The notes beneath the pieces were generated by a model, which was not told the origin of the DNA, searched no databases, and saw only the letters and a program-made list of their open reading frames with translations. Positions 1-9,237 of a stretch of 64,000 nucleotides of DNA are shown piece after piece. The first letter of the stretch is position 1, and the number at the start of each line of letters is the position of its first letter. Both the position numbers and the translations under genes were made by a program. The DNA is taken from assembly GCF_000517065.1 (NCBI RefSeq), contig NZ_KI912105.1, positions 2,552,820 through 2,616,819 of the forward strand. Reading direction: 5' to 3'. Source of the stretch: Alkaliflexus imshenetskii DSM 15055. Its GTDB lineage: Bacteria; Bacteroidota; Bacteroidia; Bacteroidales; Marinilabiliaceae.

Positions 1-138
1 GGCGATTTCTACCAGACTCAAATTCATTATGATCCGCATGTGGATTATGGACTCGAATTAAACTACAGATTGTACAACTATTTTCAGTACATCGACGAAA
101 AGTATGGTATAAGGCTTATTCGGCGCCGAGGGCGTTAA
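1..138 (+). CDS. C-terminal end of an unrecognised protein (partial)
   Basis: The frame is open from base 1 and stops at TAA 136-138, giving the last 45 residues of a gene that begins outside the window. The fragment is rich in Tyr, Asp and Leu in a loosely alternating pattern and ends in a very basic tail (IRLIRRRGR). Alternating aromatic and polar residues would suit an outer-membrane strand, but this is only an impression and the family is not recognised. It converges on the MFS gene, with 32 bp between the two stop codons. Confidence 0.6.
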   Translation, partial: GDFYQTQIHYDPHVDYGLELNYRLYNYFQYIDEKYGIRLIRRRGR

Positions 139-170
139 TGTCTTTGCCCAATTGTTTTGAATGGTTTGAT

Positions 171-1571
171 TCACAATTCTGTATCTGGAGTTGGCGATTC
201 CCGTTTCAGGTTGCCCCTGTAATATGAAAACCATATTCCTGCGGCGGCAATGGTTGTAAATACCAGGAAAGTAGATGCCATACTTCTTATAAAAATATGG
301 TCTGCCACTGTCGAAATTTGTGTTTTTCCTATATACAAAGCAAAAAACAGAGAGACAATGGTCATACTAACCATTTGACCTACCACCCGCATGGTAGCCG
401 ATATTCCCGATGCCAATCCATATTGATGTTTCTCTACGCTACTCATTATGGTATTCATGTTAGGCGAGGAGAACAGTCCAAAGCCAATACCCATAAAAAC
501 AAGATTCAATATTATGATGTAGAGCGAGGTTGACGCGGTTAAAAAACTGAAAACCAAAAGCCCTGCGGTGCAAATGGCCATGCCTGTGGTGGCTAGTATT
601 CGGGGCTGAATCCGTTCAGACAACCGGCCGGCAATTGGCGAAACAATGGTCATCATTATGGGTTGAAAGAGAATTATCGTTCCTGCCTGCTGTGGCGTCA
701 TATCTTTGATTTTCTGAAGATACAGACTCAGCAGAAATACAATGGCAAATGTTGCGCTGTAATTGATGAGGGCCGCAATGTTAGAGTATGTAAACAGCTT
801 ATTTTTCGTAAATAGTCTTAACTCTATTACGGGATGTTTTACGTTGTTTTCGATGATGGCAAACAGTACCAGTAAAATTGTTCCCAGCGCCATCAATCCC
901 CAACCGGTCACATCAGGAATCCGCGATGTTCCGGCAACAAGTGAGATTAATGAGAGGGCATAAACCAATGAGCCTGATAGATTTATTTTTCTTGGCGTGG
1001 ATGAGGGTTTATCACTACCCAGATAAAGGAAGGTGATAATGGACGCAAATAGTCCCAGTGCCGATGAGAAAATAAATATGGATCGCCAGCCAATCTGTTG
1101 GGTTAAAACTCCTCCTGCAAAAGGCCCCAGTGCCAAACCCATGTAAACCGATGCCACAGAAATACCCAATACTCTGCCACGTTGCATGGGTGGAAAAATT
1201 GATACCAGTATGGCAGGCCCTGTGGTCATGGTCATGGCACCTCCAATGCCTTGAAGAAACCGAAATAGTATCAGTACGGTGCCAGACGGAGAGAGTCCGC
1301 ATCCCAAAGTTGTAATGGTGAAAATTACAACTCCGATTTTAAAAATGCGCCTTACACCTGTAATGTCTGCCCATCTGCCCATGGGCAGCAACAGAATGGC
1401 CGACGACAGCAAAAAGGCTGTGACAATCCAGCTCAGCGCAAGCGCGTTCATCTGAAAAGCCTGCTCAATTGCAGGGAGTGCTACATTTACAGCGGATATC
1501 AGGAAGGGCCCTAAAAAAGATGTGATGACAGCAATTCCCAGAGCTGTCTTTTGTGTTTTATCCCAACTCAT
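171..1571 (-). CDS. MFS drug/multidrug exporter, DHA2 (EmrB/QacA-like)
   Basis: A 466-residue inner-membrane protein of the major facilitator superfamily. The N-terminal helix carries the DHA2-like stretch with VNVALPAI; the loop after helix 2 has the MFS motif A form GRWADITGVRR, and helix 5 has the antiporter motif C form GLALGPFAGG. The length suits the 14-helix DHA2 group, which exports drugs or other hydrophobic compounds using the proton gradient. The substrate cannot be read from the sequence. The start lies 6 bp after the hydF stop, so the gene is almost certainly co-transcribed with hydF and the unknown gene before it. Why an exporter should share an operon with a hydrogenase maturase is unclear. 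Confidence 0.88.
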   Translation of the reverse strand: MSWDKTQKTALGIAVITSFLGPFLISAVNVALPAIEQAFQMNALALSWIVTAFLLSSAILLLPMGRWADITGVRRIFKIGVVIFTITTLGCGLSPSGTVLILFRFLQGIGGAMTMTTGPAILVSIFPPMQRGRVLGISVASVYMGLALGPFAGGVLTQQIGWRSIFIFSSALGLFASIITFLYLGSDKPSSTPRKINLSGSLVYALSLISLVAGTSRIPDVTGWGLMALGTILLVLFAIIENNVKHPVIELRLFTKNKLFTYSNIAALINYSATFAIVFLLSLYLQKIKDMTPQQAGTIILFQPIMMTIVSPIAGRLSERIQPRILATTGMAICTAGLLVFSFLTASTSLYIIILNLVFMGIGFGLFSSPNMNTIMSSVEKHQYGLASGISATMRVVGQMVSMTIVSLFFALYIGKTQISTVADHIFIRSMASTFLVFTTIAAAGIWFSYYRGNLKRESPTPDTEL

Positions 1572-1577
1572 TCTTAA

Positions 1578-2765
1578 TTATTCAAAAGGTTCCATCGCCC
1601 GTTTGTATATTCCATGTATCCAGGCTATTGCCATGCCATAGTTGGTTACGGGTACACCTGCATCAATTGCAGGTTTTAATCTGTTGGTTAACTGCCGTCG
1701 TGTAATCATGCATCCTCCACACTGTATCACAAGTGCATAATCGGTAATAGGATGTTCTATGTTATCCAGTCCTGAAACCATGTGGAAGCTGATGTTCTTA
1801 CCTGTATAATTTGTGAGCCAGCGTGGTATTTTTACCCTGCCAATATCGTCGCAAGTTGTGTGATGCGTGCATGATTCAAGTATCAACACTTTGTCACCAT
1901 CTTTCAAGCTCTCTATTTTTGGAGTGCCTGCTTTGTAGGCTTCAAAGTTTCCTTTGTGGCGGGCAAGCAACACACTAAATCCGGTGAGCAGTATGTTAGT
2001 GGGCACAATGCGGCTCACCTTATCAAAAAGCTGGCTGTCGGTGATGGCTAATTTTGGCAGGATGGTTGTTTTCTGAAAGAAAGCCTCCAGTTCGCTCTCT
2101 TTGAGAACAATGTTGATGGCATGGTTATCCAGTACATCCCGAATGACTTGTACCTGCGGAAGAATCATTCTGCCTTCGGGTGCTTCTGTATCAATGGGAG
2201 TGATAAGTAACACAAAATCACCTTGCTCAATAATGTCGCCCAATAGCGAGGGGTTTACATATGCCGTTTCAGGTATCGATTTTTGAATGGCACTCAGAAT
2301 TTCTGTATTTGATTCTCCCTGAGCGTATTCCAGGAACAGCGTTGCACCTGAGTCAATATATTTTTTGCGGGTAGCGGGCGTGGCAGCCTCTATATCTCTC
2401 TTGTTATGAATTACTATAAATGGCAGCTCCAGAGATTTAAATCTATCTATCAAATTGTGCTCCCACGAATCAAAAGTGTTGGATGTTACAATGAGTATTG
2501 CCAAATCAATCTGTTCAAGCACGCGCAAGCTTTTGGCAGTTCTTTTCAGCCCCAGGTCTCCGCTGTCATCAATACCCGCCGTATCAACCAACACAGCCGG
2601 ACCCACACCGGGTATCTCCATCGATTTTTTTACAGGGTCGGTTGTAGTGCCGGCAATGGGTGAAACGATGGCAATATCCTGACCTGTAATACAATTTATT
2701 AAGGTGCTTTTGCCATTGTTGCGTTTGCCAAAAAAACCGATGTGGGGTTTTTTGTCCCGTGCCAT
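1578..2765 (-). CDS. hydF: [FeFe]-hydrogenase H-cluster maturation GTPase HydF
   Basis: HydF is the scaffold GTPase that receives the 2Fe subcluster made by HydE and HydG and delivers it to the hydrogenase. The 395-residue protein has an N-terminal GTPase domain: P-loop at G13-S20 (GKRNNGKS), the TTTDP switch, DTAG, and NKRD for guanine recognition. The C-terminal cluster-binding domain has the family signature CxH at 299-301 and CxxC at 349-352 (CGGC). Length and all key motifs are intact, so it should be functional. HydE, HydG and the hydrogenase are not in this window and must lie elsewhere if the pathway is complete. It sits in a tight operon: 10 bp after an unknown gene and 6 bp before an MFS exporter. 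Confidence 0.95.
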   Translation of the reverse strand: MARDKKPHIGFFGKRNNGKSTLINCITGQDIAIVSPIAGTTTDPVKKSMEIPGVGPAVLVDTAGIDDSGDLGLKRTAKSLRVLEQIDLAILIVTSNTFDSWEHNLIDRFKSLELPFIVIHNKRDIEAATPATRKKYIDSGATLFLEYAQGESNTEILSAIQKSIPETAYVNPSLLGDIIEQGDFVLLITPIDTEAPEGRMILPQVQVIRDVLDNHAINIVLKESELEAFFQKTTILPKLAITDSQLFDKVSRIVPTNILLTGFSVLLARHKGNFEAYKAGTPKIESLKDGDKVLILESCTHHTTCDDIGRVKIPRWLTNYTGKNISFHMVSGLDNIEHPITDYALVIQCGGCMITRRQLTNRLKPAIDAGVPVTNYGMAIAWIHGIYKRAMEPFE

Positions 2766-2775
2766 ATTGGGCGTA

Positions 2776-3321
2776 TTAGCTGAGAATCATCATAAACTCA
2801 CTTTCCAGAATATCTGCCTCTTCTTTAGATGGTATCCAAACTTTCCAGTTGATGAGGTATTTTTTCAGGATGAGGAAGAATGTAAGCGGGAACTCATCGT
2901 TTTGCCAATTTTGGTGATAATTTAGCAAGCCTAACCGCTTAATAAAGAGATCCAACTCGATGATTATTTGTAAGTAAAACTCCTGAAGCGGCAATTTTCC
3001 TTCAATTTTCACCGGGGGTATCTCAGCACCGAATGGAGCCGAGCTTTTTGTAAATGTAAAGTGTATTTTTTTTCCATCCGGAGACGATATTTCAAGCACA
3101 AAAATGCAATCTTCGCTGTACCATTCAATGGCAACGCTGTTCTCTTCTCCCCACAGGTGTGATGGTTCATGTATCAGGTTCACCATTGCTTTTAGCATGT
3201 CCGCCAACGGGTTGCATACATTTAACGCATCAAAATGCAGTTCTTTTTTTCCAAATGCGAAATATCCGATTGCTTTTCCGGTTTCTGGGAGGTCGTATTT
3301 GAATTTGAACTTTGAACTCAT
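2776..3321 (-). CDS. Hypothetical protein encoded directly upstream of hydF
   Basis: A 181-residue protein that I do not recognise. It is predicted to be soluble: no signal peptide, no long hydrophobic helix, no cysteine cluster. The middle alternates acidic and hydrophobic residues, as in a mixed alpha/beta fold, and the C-terminal third is rich in Leu, Ile, Phe and Trp. It is the first gene of a three-gene operon (this gene, hydF, MFS exporter), and its stop is 10 bp from the hydF start, which suggests a shared role or shared regulation. Whether it belongs to hydrogenase maturation is inference from position only. Confidence 0.7.
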   Translation of the reverse strand: MSSKFKFKYDLPETGKAIGYFAFGKKELHFDALNVCNPLADMLKAMVNLIHEPSHLWGEENSVAIEWYSEDCIFVLEISSPDGKKIHFTFTKSSAPFGAEIPPVKIEGKLPLQEFYLQIIIELDLFIKRLGLLNYHQNWQNDEFPLTFFLILKKYLINWKVWIPSKEEADILESEFMMILS

Positions 3322-3659
3322 ATTGCGTAGTATGTTTTTACTTTCGGCAAAGTGATGAAATTGCCATCACAATCAATACTTATTACTGCCAGGCCACGTT
3401 ATGCAAGGCTTGGAAGTTTCGTCGGGTTAATATACCGACGATAATTTATACCCGTGAAAGTATGAAAAAATGATATATGTACCAGATGTTTTAAAACATT
3501 TTTTATTTGACGGTGCCTCATTTCTTGATTGTTACTGTGCGATACACTGCGTTTATTAACTTCGAATCTCTTTTAAATCTACGTGGAAAAATTATTTAGG
3601 TTGTTAATGTAACAAGATTATTGTTTATTGGTATAAGATAGCTAGCTAACATTGGGTTC
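3322..3659. other. 338-bp divergent intergenic region
   Basis: The region separates the leftward hydF operon from a rightward propeller gene. It contains a 7-bp perfect inverted repeat, TCGTCGG at 3419-3425 and CCGACGA at 3435-3441, with a 9-base AT-rich centre, which could be an operator. On the minus strand 3348-3355 is one base off the -7 consensus, with an ATTG at the -33 distance (3374-3377, 18-bp spacer). No RNA gene or further reading frame was seen. Confidence 0.3.
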
Positions 3660-4652
3660 ATGAGGAATAATCTTGTCGTAGTTTCTTTCTTTTTGTTCTT
3701 TTATTCATCCTTGGAGGTGAATGCACAGTTGCGATATAACAGCGATCCGGCCAGTTTTCTCTTGCCCGAAGAGCCACCTGTTACCGCACGTATTTTCGCT
3801 TCCGGGTTAATTTCAACTGGTCTCGATGAGGTGAATGGCTCGTTTTCTCCCGATTTCCATGAGTTTTATTTCACGGTGTTTCATCGAAACGATATTTCTG
3901 CTGTTTTGGTAACCCGCTACTCAGGTGGCGTGTGGCGGTATCCGGAAGTCGTTCAATTCTCAGGCATTTACCGCGATGCCGACCCCCATGTTAGTCCGTG
4001 TGGCACACGTATCTATTTTTCGTCTACACGGCCTGTTGAAGTTGGAGGCAGAGATGATGTCTGGAATTTATGGTATGTGGATCGTTTAGGTGACGACTGG
4101 TCGAAACCCGTGCCCATCGTTCTGGATTTAAATCGTCATGAGCGTCATCCCACAATAAGTAACTCCGGCATTTTGTGTTTTCAGGCAGATTATGGCACCT
4201 CACTCGTGACCTTCGATTTTCTGGCTACCAATATTTATACTGCATTGCCTAATGTTTCGGGTTGGGATGCACCACTGAAAATGCAGGCTCCGGTAAATAG
4301 TGAATTTGCCGACTACTCACCTTTGATCTCTCCCGATGAACGTTTTCTCATTTTTGCATCGAACCGACCAGGTGGTTTTGGAAACAGCGACTTATACATC
4401 TCATATAAAAATGAAGATGGAAGCTGGGGCGAAGCCCGAAATTTGGGAGGTGGTGTCAATTCGGCCGAAAACGATCATTATCCCTCATTAAGTCCTGATG
4501 GAAGATTTCTGTTTTTTGCCAGCAATCGTAAACTGGAACAACCCATTCCGGCAGGAAGAATCAACTACACCTATTTCAAACGTGTTGCCTTGGGTGCCGG
4601 AAATGGTTTGAACGATATCTATTTTGTAGGAACTTCGGTGCTTGATTTGTAA
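3660..4652 (+). CDS. Secreted PD40/WD40-like beta-propeller protein
   Basis: A 330-residue exported protein. The N-terminus is a signal peptide (hydrophobic residues 4-17, likely cleavage after VNA, before Gln23). The rest consists of propeller blades of the PD40 (TolB-like) type: repeated segments of the form S-P-D-x-R-F-L-x-F-x-S, for example SPDERFLIFASN and SPDGRFLFFASN, with YSPLIS and YPSLS lead-ins. In Bacteroidota such domains occur alone or with OmpA domains in envelope proteins; here no OmpA domain follows. The ligand or partner is unknown. It stands alone, converging on the response regulator with 9 bp between stops. Confidence 0.8.
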   Translation: MRNNLVVVSFFLFFYSSLEVNAQLRYNSDPASFLLPEEPPVTARIFASGLISTGLDEVNGSFSPDFHEFYFTVFHRNDISAVLVTRYSGGVWRYPEVVQFSGIYRDADPHVSPCGTRIYFSSTRPVEVGGRDDVWNLWYVDRLGDDWSKPVPIVLDLNRHERHPTISNSGILCFQADYGTSLVTFDFLATNIYTALPNVSGWDAPLKMQAPVNSEFADYSPLISPDERFLIFASNRPGGFGNSDLYISYKNEDGSWGEARNLGGGVNSAENDHYPSLSPDGRFLFFASNRKLEQPIPAGRINYTYFKRVALGAGNGLNDIYFVGTSVLDL

Positions 4653-4661
4653 ACCTGTTAT

Positions 4662-5825
4662 CTACCAAACCGGGGCAGCGTAGGCTTTCACCTCTTTGGC
4701 TGTTATCTCGTTGCTACACAATATTATCAGTCGCTCAATCACATTGCGGAACTCTCGGATATTTCCTGTCCACTTGATGGACTGAAGCGCTTCAATGGCT
4801 GATGCATCAAAAGTGCGCAATGGAACAGCAAGCTCTTCGCAAATTATCTTATTGAAGTGTTCGGTGAGCAGAGGAATGTCTTCTTTGCGTTCGTCTAATG
4901 CCGGAACATGAATCAAAATAACGCTTAAGCGGTGATATAAATCTTCTCTGAAAAGACCCTTTTTAATCTCTTCCTGAAGGTTTTTGTTTGTGGCTGCCAG
5001 CACGCGCACGTCTACTTTGATGTCCCTGTCGCTGCCAACTCTCGAAATTACATTTTCCTGAAGTGCTCTTAATACTTTAGCCTGTGCTGTAAGGCTCATA
5101 TCACCTATCTCATCCAGAAAGATGGTGCCTCCATGGGCTTGTTCAAACTTTCCTTTTCGTTGTTTTATTGCCGATGTAAAAGCCCCTTTTTCGTGACCAA
5201 ACAGCTCACTTTCAATTAATTCGGATGGGATAGCAGCGCAGTTTACTTCCACAAAAGGTTGGTCAGCTCGGTTGCTTTTATCATGCAGCCATCGTGCCAC
5301 AAGTTCTTTCCCTGTGCCGTTGCTTCCTGTAATCATTACGCGTGCATCGGTAGGAGCCACCTTATCAATCATCTCCTTAACAGCCATAATGGCCGGAGAC
5401 TGACCAATCATGTCAAGCGATTTGCTGATTTTTTTACGCAGCACTTTTGTCTCCGTCACCAAATCTTTTTTCTCAATGGCGTTTCGGATGGTCACCAGCA
5501 ACCGGTTCAAATCAAGTGGCTTCTCAATAAAATCGTAAGCGCCTTTCTTAATGGCGTCAACCGCCGTGTCAATGTTGCCGTGTCCCGAAATCATGATAAC
5601 GGGTATATCCAGTCCTTTTTCCACGATTTTCTGTAGCACTTCAATGCCATCCATCTCCGGCATTTTGATGTCGCAAAGAATGATGTCAAATTTATCCTCA
5701 TCGATGAATTGAAGACCCTCCGGACCATTTTCGGCCAGCACTACTTCATTCCCTTCATACTCCAAAATCTCCTTGAGTGTTTTCCGGATGCTCCGTTGAT
5801 CGTCAATTACCAGTATTTTTGACAT
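4662..5825 (-). CDS. NtrC-like response regulator lacking the C-terminal HTH
   Basis: A 387-residue protein with a receiver domain (D8/D9 acidic pocket, phosphoacceptor D52, S80, K102) followed by a sigma-54 interaction AAA+ ATPase (Walker A G167-E174, Walker B FLDEIG). The sigma-54 contact loop reads GAFTSA at 214-219 instead of the canonical GAFTGA. The protein ends just after the AAA+ lid (RNVIERL region), with no room for the usual Fis-type DNA-binding domain. NtrC-family proteins without an HTH are known (Helicobacter FlgR, Chlamydia CtcC) and may act from solution. No sensor kinase is adjacent. The start is 37 bp after the ppx/gppA stop, so it may be the last gene of that transcript. 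Confidence 0.9.
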   Translation of the reverse strand: MSKILVIDDQRSIRKTLKEILEYEGNEVVLAENGPEGLQFIDEDKFDIILCDIKMPEMDGIEVLQKIVEKGLDIPVIMISGHGNIDTAVDAIKKGAYDFIEKPLDLNRLLVTIRNAIEKKDLVTETKVLRKKISKSLDMIGQSPAIMAVKEMIDKVAPTDARVMITGSNGTGKELVARWLHDKSNRADQPFVEVNCAAIPSELIESELFGHEKGAFTSAIKQRKGKFEQAHGGTIFLDEIGDMSLTAQAKVLRALQENVISRVGSDRDIKVDVRVLAATNKNLQEEIKKGLFREDLYHRLSVILIHVPALDERKEDIPLLTEHFNKIICEELAVPLRTFDASAIEALQSIKWTGNIREFRNVIERLIILCSNEITAKEVKAYAAPVW

Positions 5826-5862
5826 ATCCTAAACGTCTGATGTGTTTGTGTGAAGTTGTTTG

Positions 5863-6801
5863 CTACAACTCGCTGTTAATGATTTGCATAATGGCGCCCT
5901 CTTTCAAAGCAAAAGAGCATTGCCAAACCTCTTCAGGTTTGATGTGATTTAAAACCCACTGAACGATGATACTTGCCGGAACAATGTTATTCACACGCTC
6001 CCTGTCCATTCCCGGGATGGTTCTCCGGTAGTCTGCATCGTTGGTGATGAGTTGGTGATGCACGTTTGCGAGCTGCTCCTGATTGAGTTTGAATGTTGTG
6101 ACTTTTGACAGGTCAAGCAAAGGGTATTCTCTCTTAGCTATAATGCCTGCCAGTGTGTCGAACGAGCCTGAAGAGCCTACCACTTTATGTATGGCATATT
6201 TATCAACTGCATCCAGCAAAGGGCCTAATTTAGACGAAAGATGCTTCTCGATGGTATCAATTTCATCCTGCTTAATGGGGTCGGAGGGGGTAAACTGCTC
6301 CAATAGTCTTGCAACTCCCAGATTATAGCTGTCTTTCCATGCAATGCCATTTTTGTTGGCGATGATAAATTCAACGCTTCCTCCACCTATATCTACCACC
6401 AGCGAGTATTCGTTGCCCATGGGCACCACTTGTTTTACGCCGTCAAAGATGGTCTGAGCTTCTTCATCGCCCGGAATTACCCGTATGGTAAGTCCTAATT
6501 CCTGTTTTACTCTTCGCACAAAATCGTTGCCATTGGTGGCACTGCGTATGGCGGAAGTGGCAAAACAGAATATGCTTTCCACCTGATATTCCGATATGGT
6601 AATGAGATGTGAGGTTAGCGCTTCAACGCCACGCTTCATTGCCTCCGGTGTTATCGTGGCTTTGTGAATTCCGCCTTCGCCAAGTTTGGCCGGATATTTT
6701 GATTCAACAAGGATGCGATAGGAGTTATGCTCCACCTCAGTGATGAGCAGATTAAATGTGTTGGTTCCTAAATCAATGATGGCAACTCTGGTTTTTTCCA
6801 T
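5863..6801 (-). CDS. Ppx/GppA family exopolyphosphatase/pppGpp phosphatase
   Basis: A 312-residue cytoplasmic phosphatase of the ASKHA fold. It shows the N-terminal phosphate-binding loop DLGTNTFNLLI and the second ATP/phosphate motif VDIGGGSVEFII; the catalytic Glu region (FATSAIRSATNG) is present. The length matches the short, two-domain form lacking the C-terminal HD-like domain of E. coli Ppx. Family members hydrolyse terminal phosphates of polyphosphate or convert pppGpp to ppGpp; the sequence alone does not decide between them. It lies 77 bp downstream of the ABC permease gene and 37 bp upstream of the response regulator, so an operon is possible but not certain. Confidence 0.88.
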   Translation of the reverse strand: MEKTRVAIIDLGTNTFNLLITEVEHNSYRILVESKYPAKLGEGGIHKATITPEAMKRGVEALTSHLITISEYQVESIFCFATSAIRSATNGNDFVRRVKQELGLTIRVIPGDEEAQTIFDGVKQVVPMGNEYSLVVDIGGGSVEFIIANKNGIAWKDSYNLGVARLLEQFTPSDPIKQDEIDTIEKHLSSKLGPLLDAVDKYAIHKVVGSSGSFDTLAGIIAKREYPLLDLSKVTTFKLNQEQLANVHHQLITNDADYRRTIPGMDRERVNNIVPASIIVQWVLNHIKPEEVWQCSFALKEGAIMQIINSEL

Positions 6802-6878
6802 TTCCCTGATGCTTATAGTAACTTCAAAGTTATAAAAATTAATGGCATTACAAGGAGTATGCAGGCATTACGCGTATG

Positions 6879-8231
6879 TTACCTGGTCGAATACCTGAAC
6901 CACTTCCATAATTCTTTGTAATTCACTTTTTTACCGTACATAAGTATGCCTGTTCTGTATATTCTGGCTGCAAACCATGTGGTGAATAAAAAGCCTGCTA
7001 CCAGCAGCGCCATGGATAGCGCAACCTGCCACATAGGCACGTCAAACGGAATTCTGGCCATCATTACAATTGGAGATGTGAATGGTATCATGGAGAACCA
7101 AAATACCAGTTCACTGTGCGGATTGCGGAAAGCGGCCATGGCAACATACAATGCAATAATGATGGGTATTGTGACCGGAAACATAAACTGTTGGGAGTCT
7201 GTTTCGTTGTCAATGGCTGAGCCAATAGCTGCAAAAAGCGATGCATAGAGCAGATATCCACCAATAAAGTAAAAGACGAAGAGAATGAGGGTGGTGACCG
7301 GATTCATGGTGTTAATCATTTCCATGATGCGGCCGTAATTAAACCCGGTTGACGCTGCAAGCTCTTCCATCTGGGCGGTTGTGTCTTGCGAACCGGCAAT
7401 GGCTTCGATGCCATCAAGTCTTGTTGGCATAGGCGCATCGGTGAAAACCACAGTTTTTAATACTGTGAGGATTAAAAAGGTGAAAACAATCCATAGAACC
7501 ACTTGGGTAAGCGCTACCAGTGCAATGCCAATGATTTTTCCCATCATCAACTCAAATGGTTTAACCGATGAAATAATAACCTCCACTATGCGGCTTGTTT
7601 TCTCCTCCATCACGCCTCGTAAAACCTGCGTGCCATAAATGAAGATGAAAATATAGGACATGAAGGCAAAGAGCATACTCACTATCATGGCTATTTCGGT
7701 TGAGCTTTCCTTCTCAGTTCCATCCTGACCTAATTTTAGTGTGGTAATGTTAACCCGCACATTGTTTATTTCGCCCATGATGTGGTCCAACCCTTCCAAC
7801 TCAAAGGATTTGAGCTTCTCTTCCCTTAGAAAGTCTCGCAGGCTCCTTGAAATGTGGTCTCTTACATCAATGGTTATTTGGCCATCAGAAAACAGGCGGA
7901 TGGCGTCAGGACGCTTCAGCAAATCGTCATCAATCGAAAGAAATGCGTAATATCCAGTAGATCCGAATTCGTTGCGTAGTTTGTTCTCTTCGGATGCGGG
8001 CAAGTAGCTGAAAATTAGAAGGTCGCTGTTTTGTATGCGCCCCTCGTAAAGGCCTGAATGGTCGATTATTGCAATGTGCTTCTCTTTTGTGTCTTCCAAC
8101 AGGTGCATCAATGCCGGTATTGCGAACATGGCAGCGAAGAGTATCGGCCCCAAAATGGTCATGATGATGAAACTCTTCTTTTTAACTCGTGTGAGATATT
8201 CGCGTTGGAGTATTAATGGTATTTTACTCAT
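6879..8231 (-). CDS. ABC-2 type exporter permease (NatB-like)
   Basis: A 450-residue membrane protein of the ABC-2 permease family. It starts with a short cytoplasmic basic segment (REYLTRVKKKS), one transmembrane helix at about 21-42, then a large extracytoplasmic domain to about residue 180, followed by a group of C-terminal helices that includes the family stretch VMEEKTSRIVEVIISSVKPF. This topology is that of NatB, which exports Na+ or other solutes with the ATPase NatA. The ATPase gene ends 18 bp upstream of this start. Substrate unknown. Start ATG 8231 keeps the typical MSKIPLILQREY beginning. Confidence 0.88.
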   Translation of the reverse strand: MSKIPLILQREYLTRVKKKSFIIMTILGPILFAAMFAIPALMHLLEDTKEKHIAIIDHSGLYEGRIQNSDLLIFSYLPASEENKLRNEFGSTGYYAFLSIDDDLLKRPDAIRLFSDGQITIDVRDHISRSLRDFLREEKLKSFELEGLDHIMGEINNVRVNITTLKLGQDGTEKESSTEIAMIVSMLFAFMSYIFIFIYGTQVLRGVMEEKTSRIVEVIISSVKPFELMMGKIIGIALVALTQVVLWIVFTFLILTVLKTVVFTDAPMPTRLDGIEAIAGSQDTTAQMEELAASTGFNYGRIMEMINTMNPVTTLILFVFYFIGGYLLYASLFAAIGSAIDNETDSQQFMFPVTIPIIIALYVAMAAFRNPHSELVFWFSMIPFTSPIVMMARIPFDVPMWQVALSMALLVAGFLFTTWFAARIYRTGILMYGKKVNYKELWKWFRYSTR

Positions 8232-8249
8232 GATTCGTCAGGGTTTGAG

Positions 8250-9170
8250 TCATTTTTTATTCTCGTTCACAACCTTAATAAAAATATCGTCCATGCCCGG
8301 CAGTATCTCCTGGCAGCCGTGGATGTCGCAATGGTTAATAACCAGTTTCAGAAGGTGGTTTACATCCATTTCGCGCGGCATTCTTATCTGTAAAGATTGG
8401 TTTCCGTTGACCGACTTTGTACTCACAATTTCTGCTTTCTCATTAATGAGCGTGTAGGCCTGTTCTAAATTGCCAGAGATGTCCAGTTGAACAAGATTTT
8501 CTTTGTACTGGTAACGCACATCGGATACTTCACCGGTAAGTATTGCTTTGCCGCGATTTATCAGGGTGATGTGGTCGCAAAGCTCTTCTACCGAACTCAT
8601 GTTGTGCGTCGAAAAGATGATGGTTGCACCCTCTCTCTTCAGGTTTAGAATCTCTTCCTTTAATAGATTGGCGTTGATAGGGTCAAAGCCGCTGAATGGT
8701 TCGTCAAAAATGAGTAACGATGGTTTGTGCAGTATGGTGATGATAAATTGAATTTTTTGTGCCATACCTTTGGATAGCTCTTCAACTTTTTTGTCCCACC
8801 ACGGCTGTATTTCGTATTTTTCAAACCAGAATTTCAAACGCTTCAGGGCGTCTGCACGCGACATTCCTTTAAGTTGTGCCAGGTAAAGAGCCTGTTCGCC
8901 AACTTTCATTTTTTTGTACAAACCGCGTTCTTCGGGAAGATAGCCAATGCGACTGATATCGCTGCTTTTGAGCGGTCGTCCGTCGAAGAGAATTTCGCCC
9001 TTGTCAGGCCCGGTAATTTGGTTGATGATTCGGATGAGTGTGGTTTTGCCAGCACCGTTGGGGCCTAACAAACCAAAAATGGTGTTGTGCGGTACGGCCA
9101 CATTCACATGGTCGAGTGCCAGATAACCCGAATAATCCTTTACTACATTTCTTGCTTCTAAAAATGACAT
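8250..9170 (-). CDS. ABC transporter ATP-binding protein (NatA-like)
   Basis: A 306-residue ATPase that powers the downstream permease. Walker A is GPNGAGKTT near residue 40, the Q-loop follows, the signature is LSKGMAQKIQ, and Walker B is LLIFDEPFSGFDP with the D-loop and the switch His in STHNM. A C-terminal extension of about 80 residues after the nucleotide-binding domain matches the DUF4162-type tail found on NatA-like ATPases. Leftward promoter evidence upstream is a -7 box TACATTTG (minus strand 9210-9217), with no good -33 element seen. It is the first gene of the ABC operon. Confidence 0.92.
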   Translation of the reverse strand: MSFLEARNVVKDYSGYLALDHVNVAVPHNTIFGLLGPNGAGKTTLIRIINQITGPDKGEILFDGRPLKSSDISRIGYLPEERGLYKKMKVGEQALYLAQLKGMSRADALKRLKFWFEKYEIQPWWDKKVEELSKGMAQKIQFIITILHKPSLLIFDEPFSGFDPINANLLKEEILNLKREGATIIFSTHNMSSVEELCDHITLINRGKAILTGEVSDVRYQYKENLVQLDISGNLEQAYTLINEKAEIVSTKSVNGNQSLQIRMPREMDVNHLLKLVINHCDIHGCQEILPGMDDIFIKVVNENKK

Positions 9171-9237
9171 AAAAACAGGATTAGGATACTTGTTTTATCA
9201 ATATCAAAGCAAATGTAGGCAAAAAATGCTAATTTAT

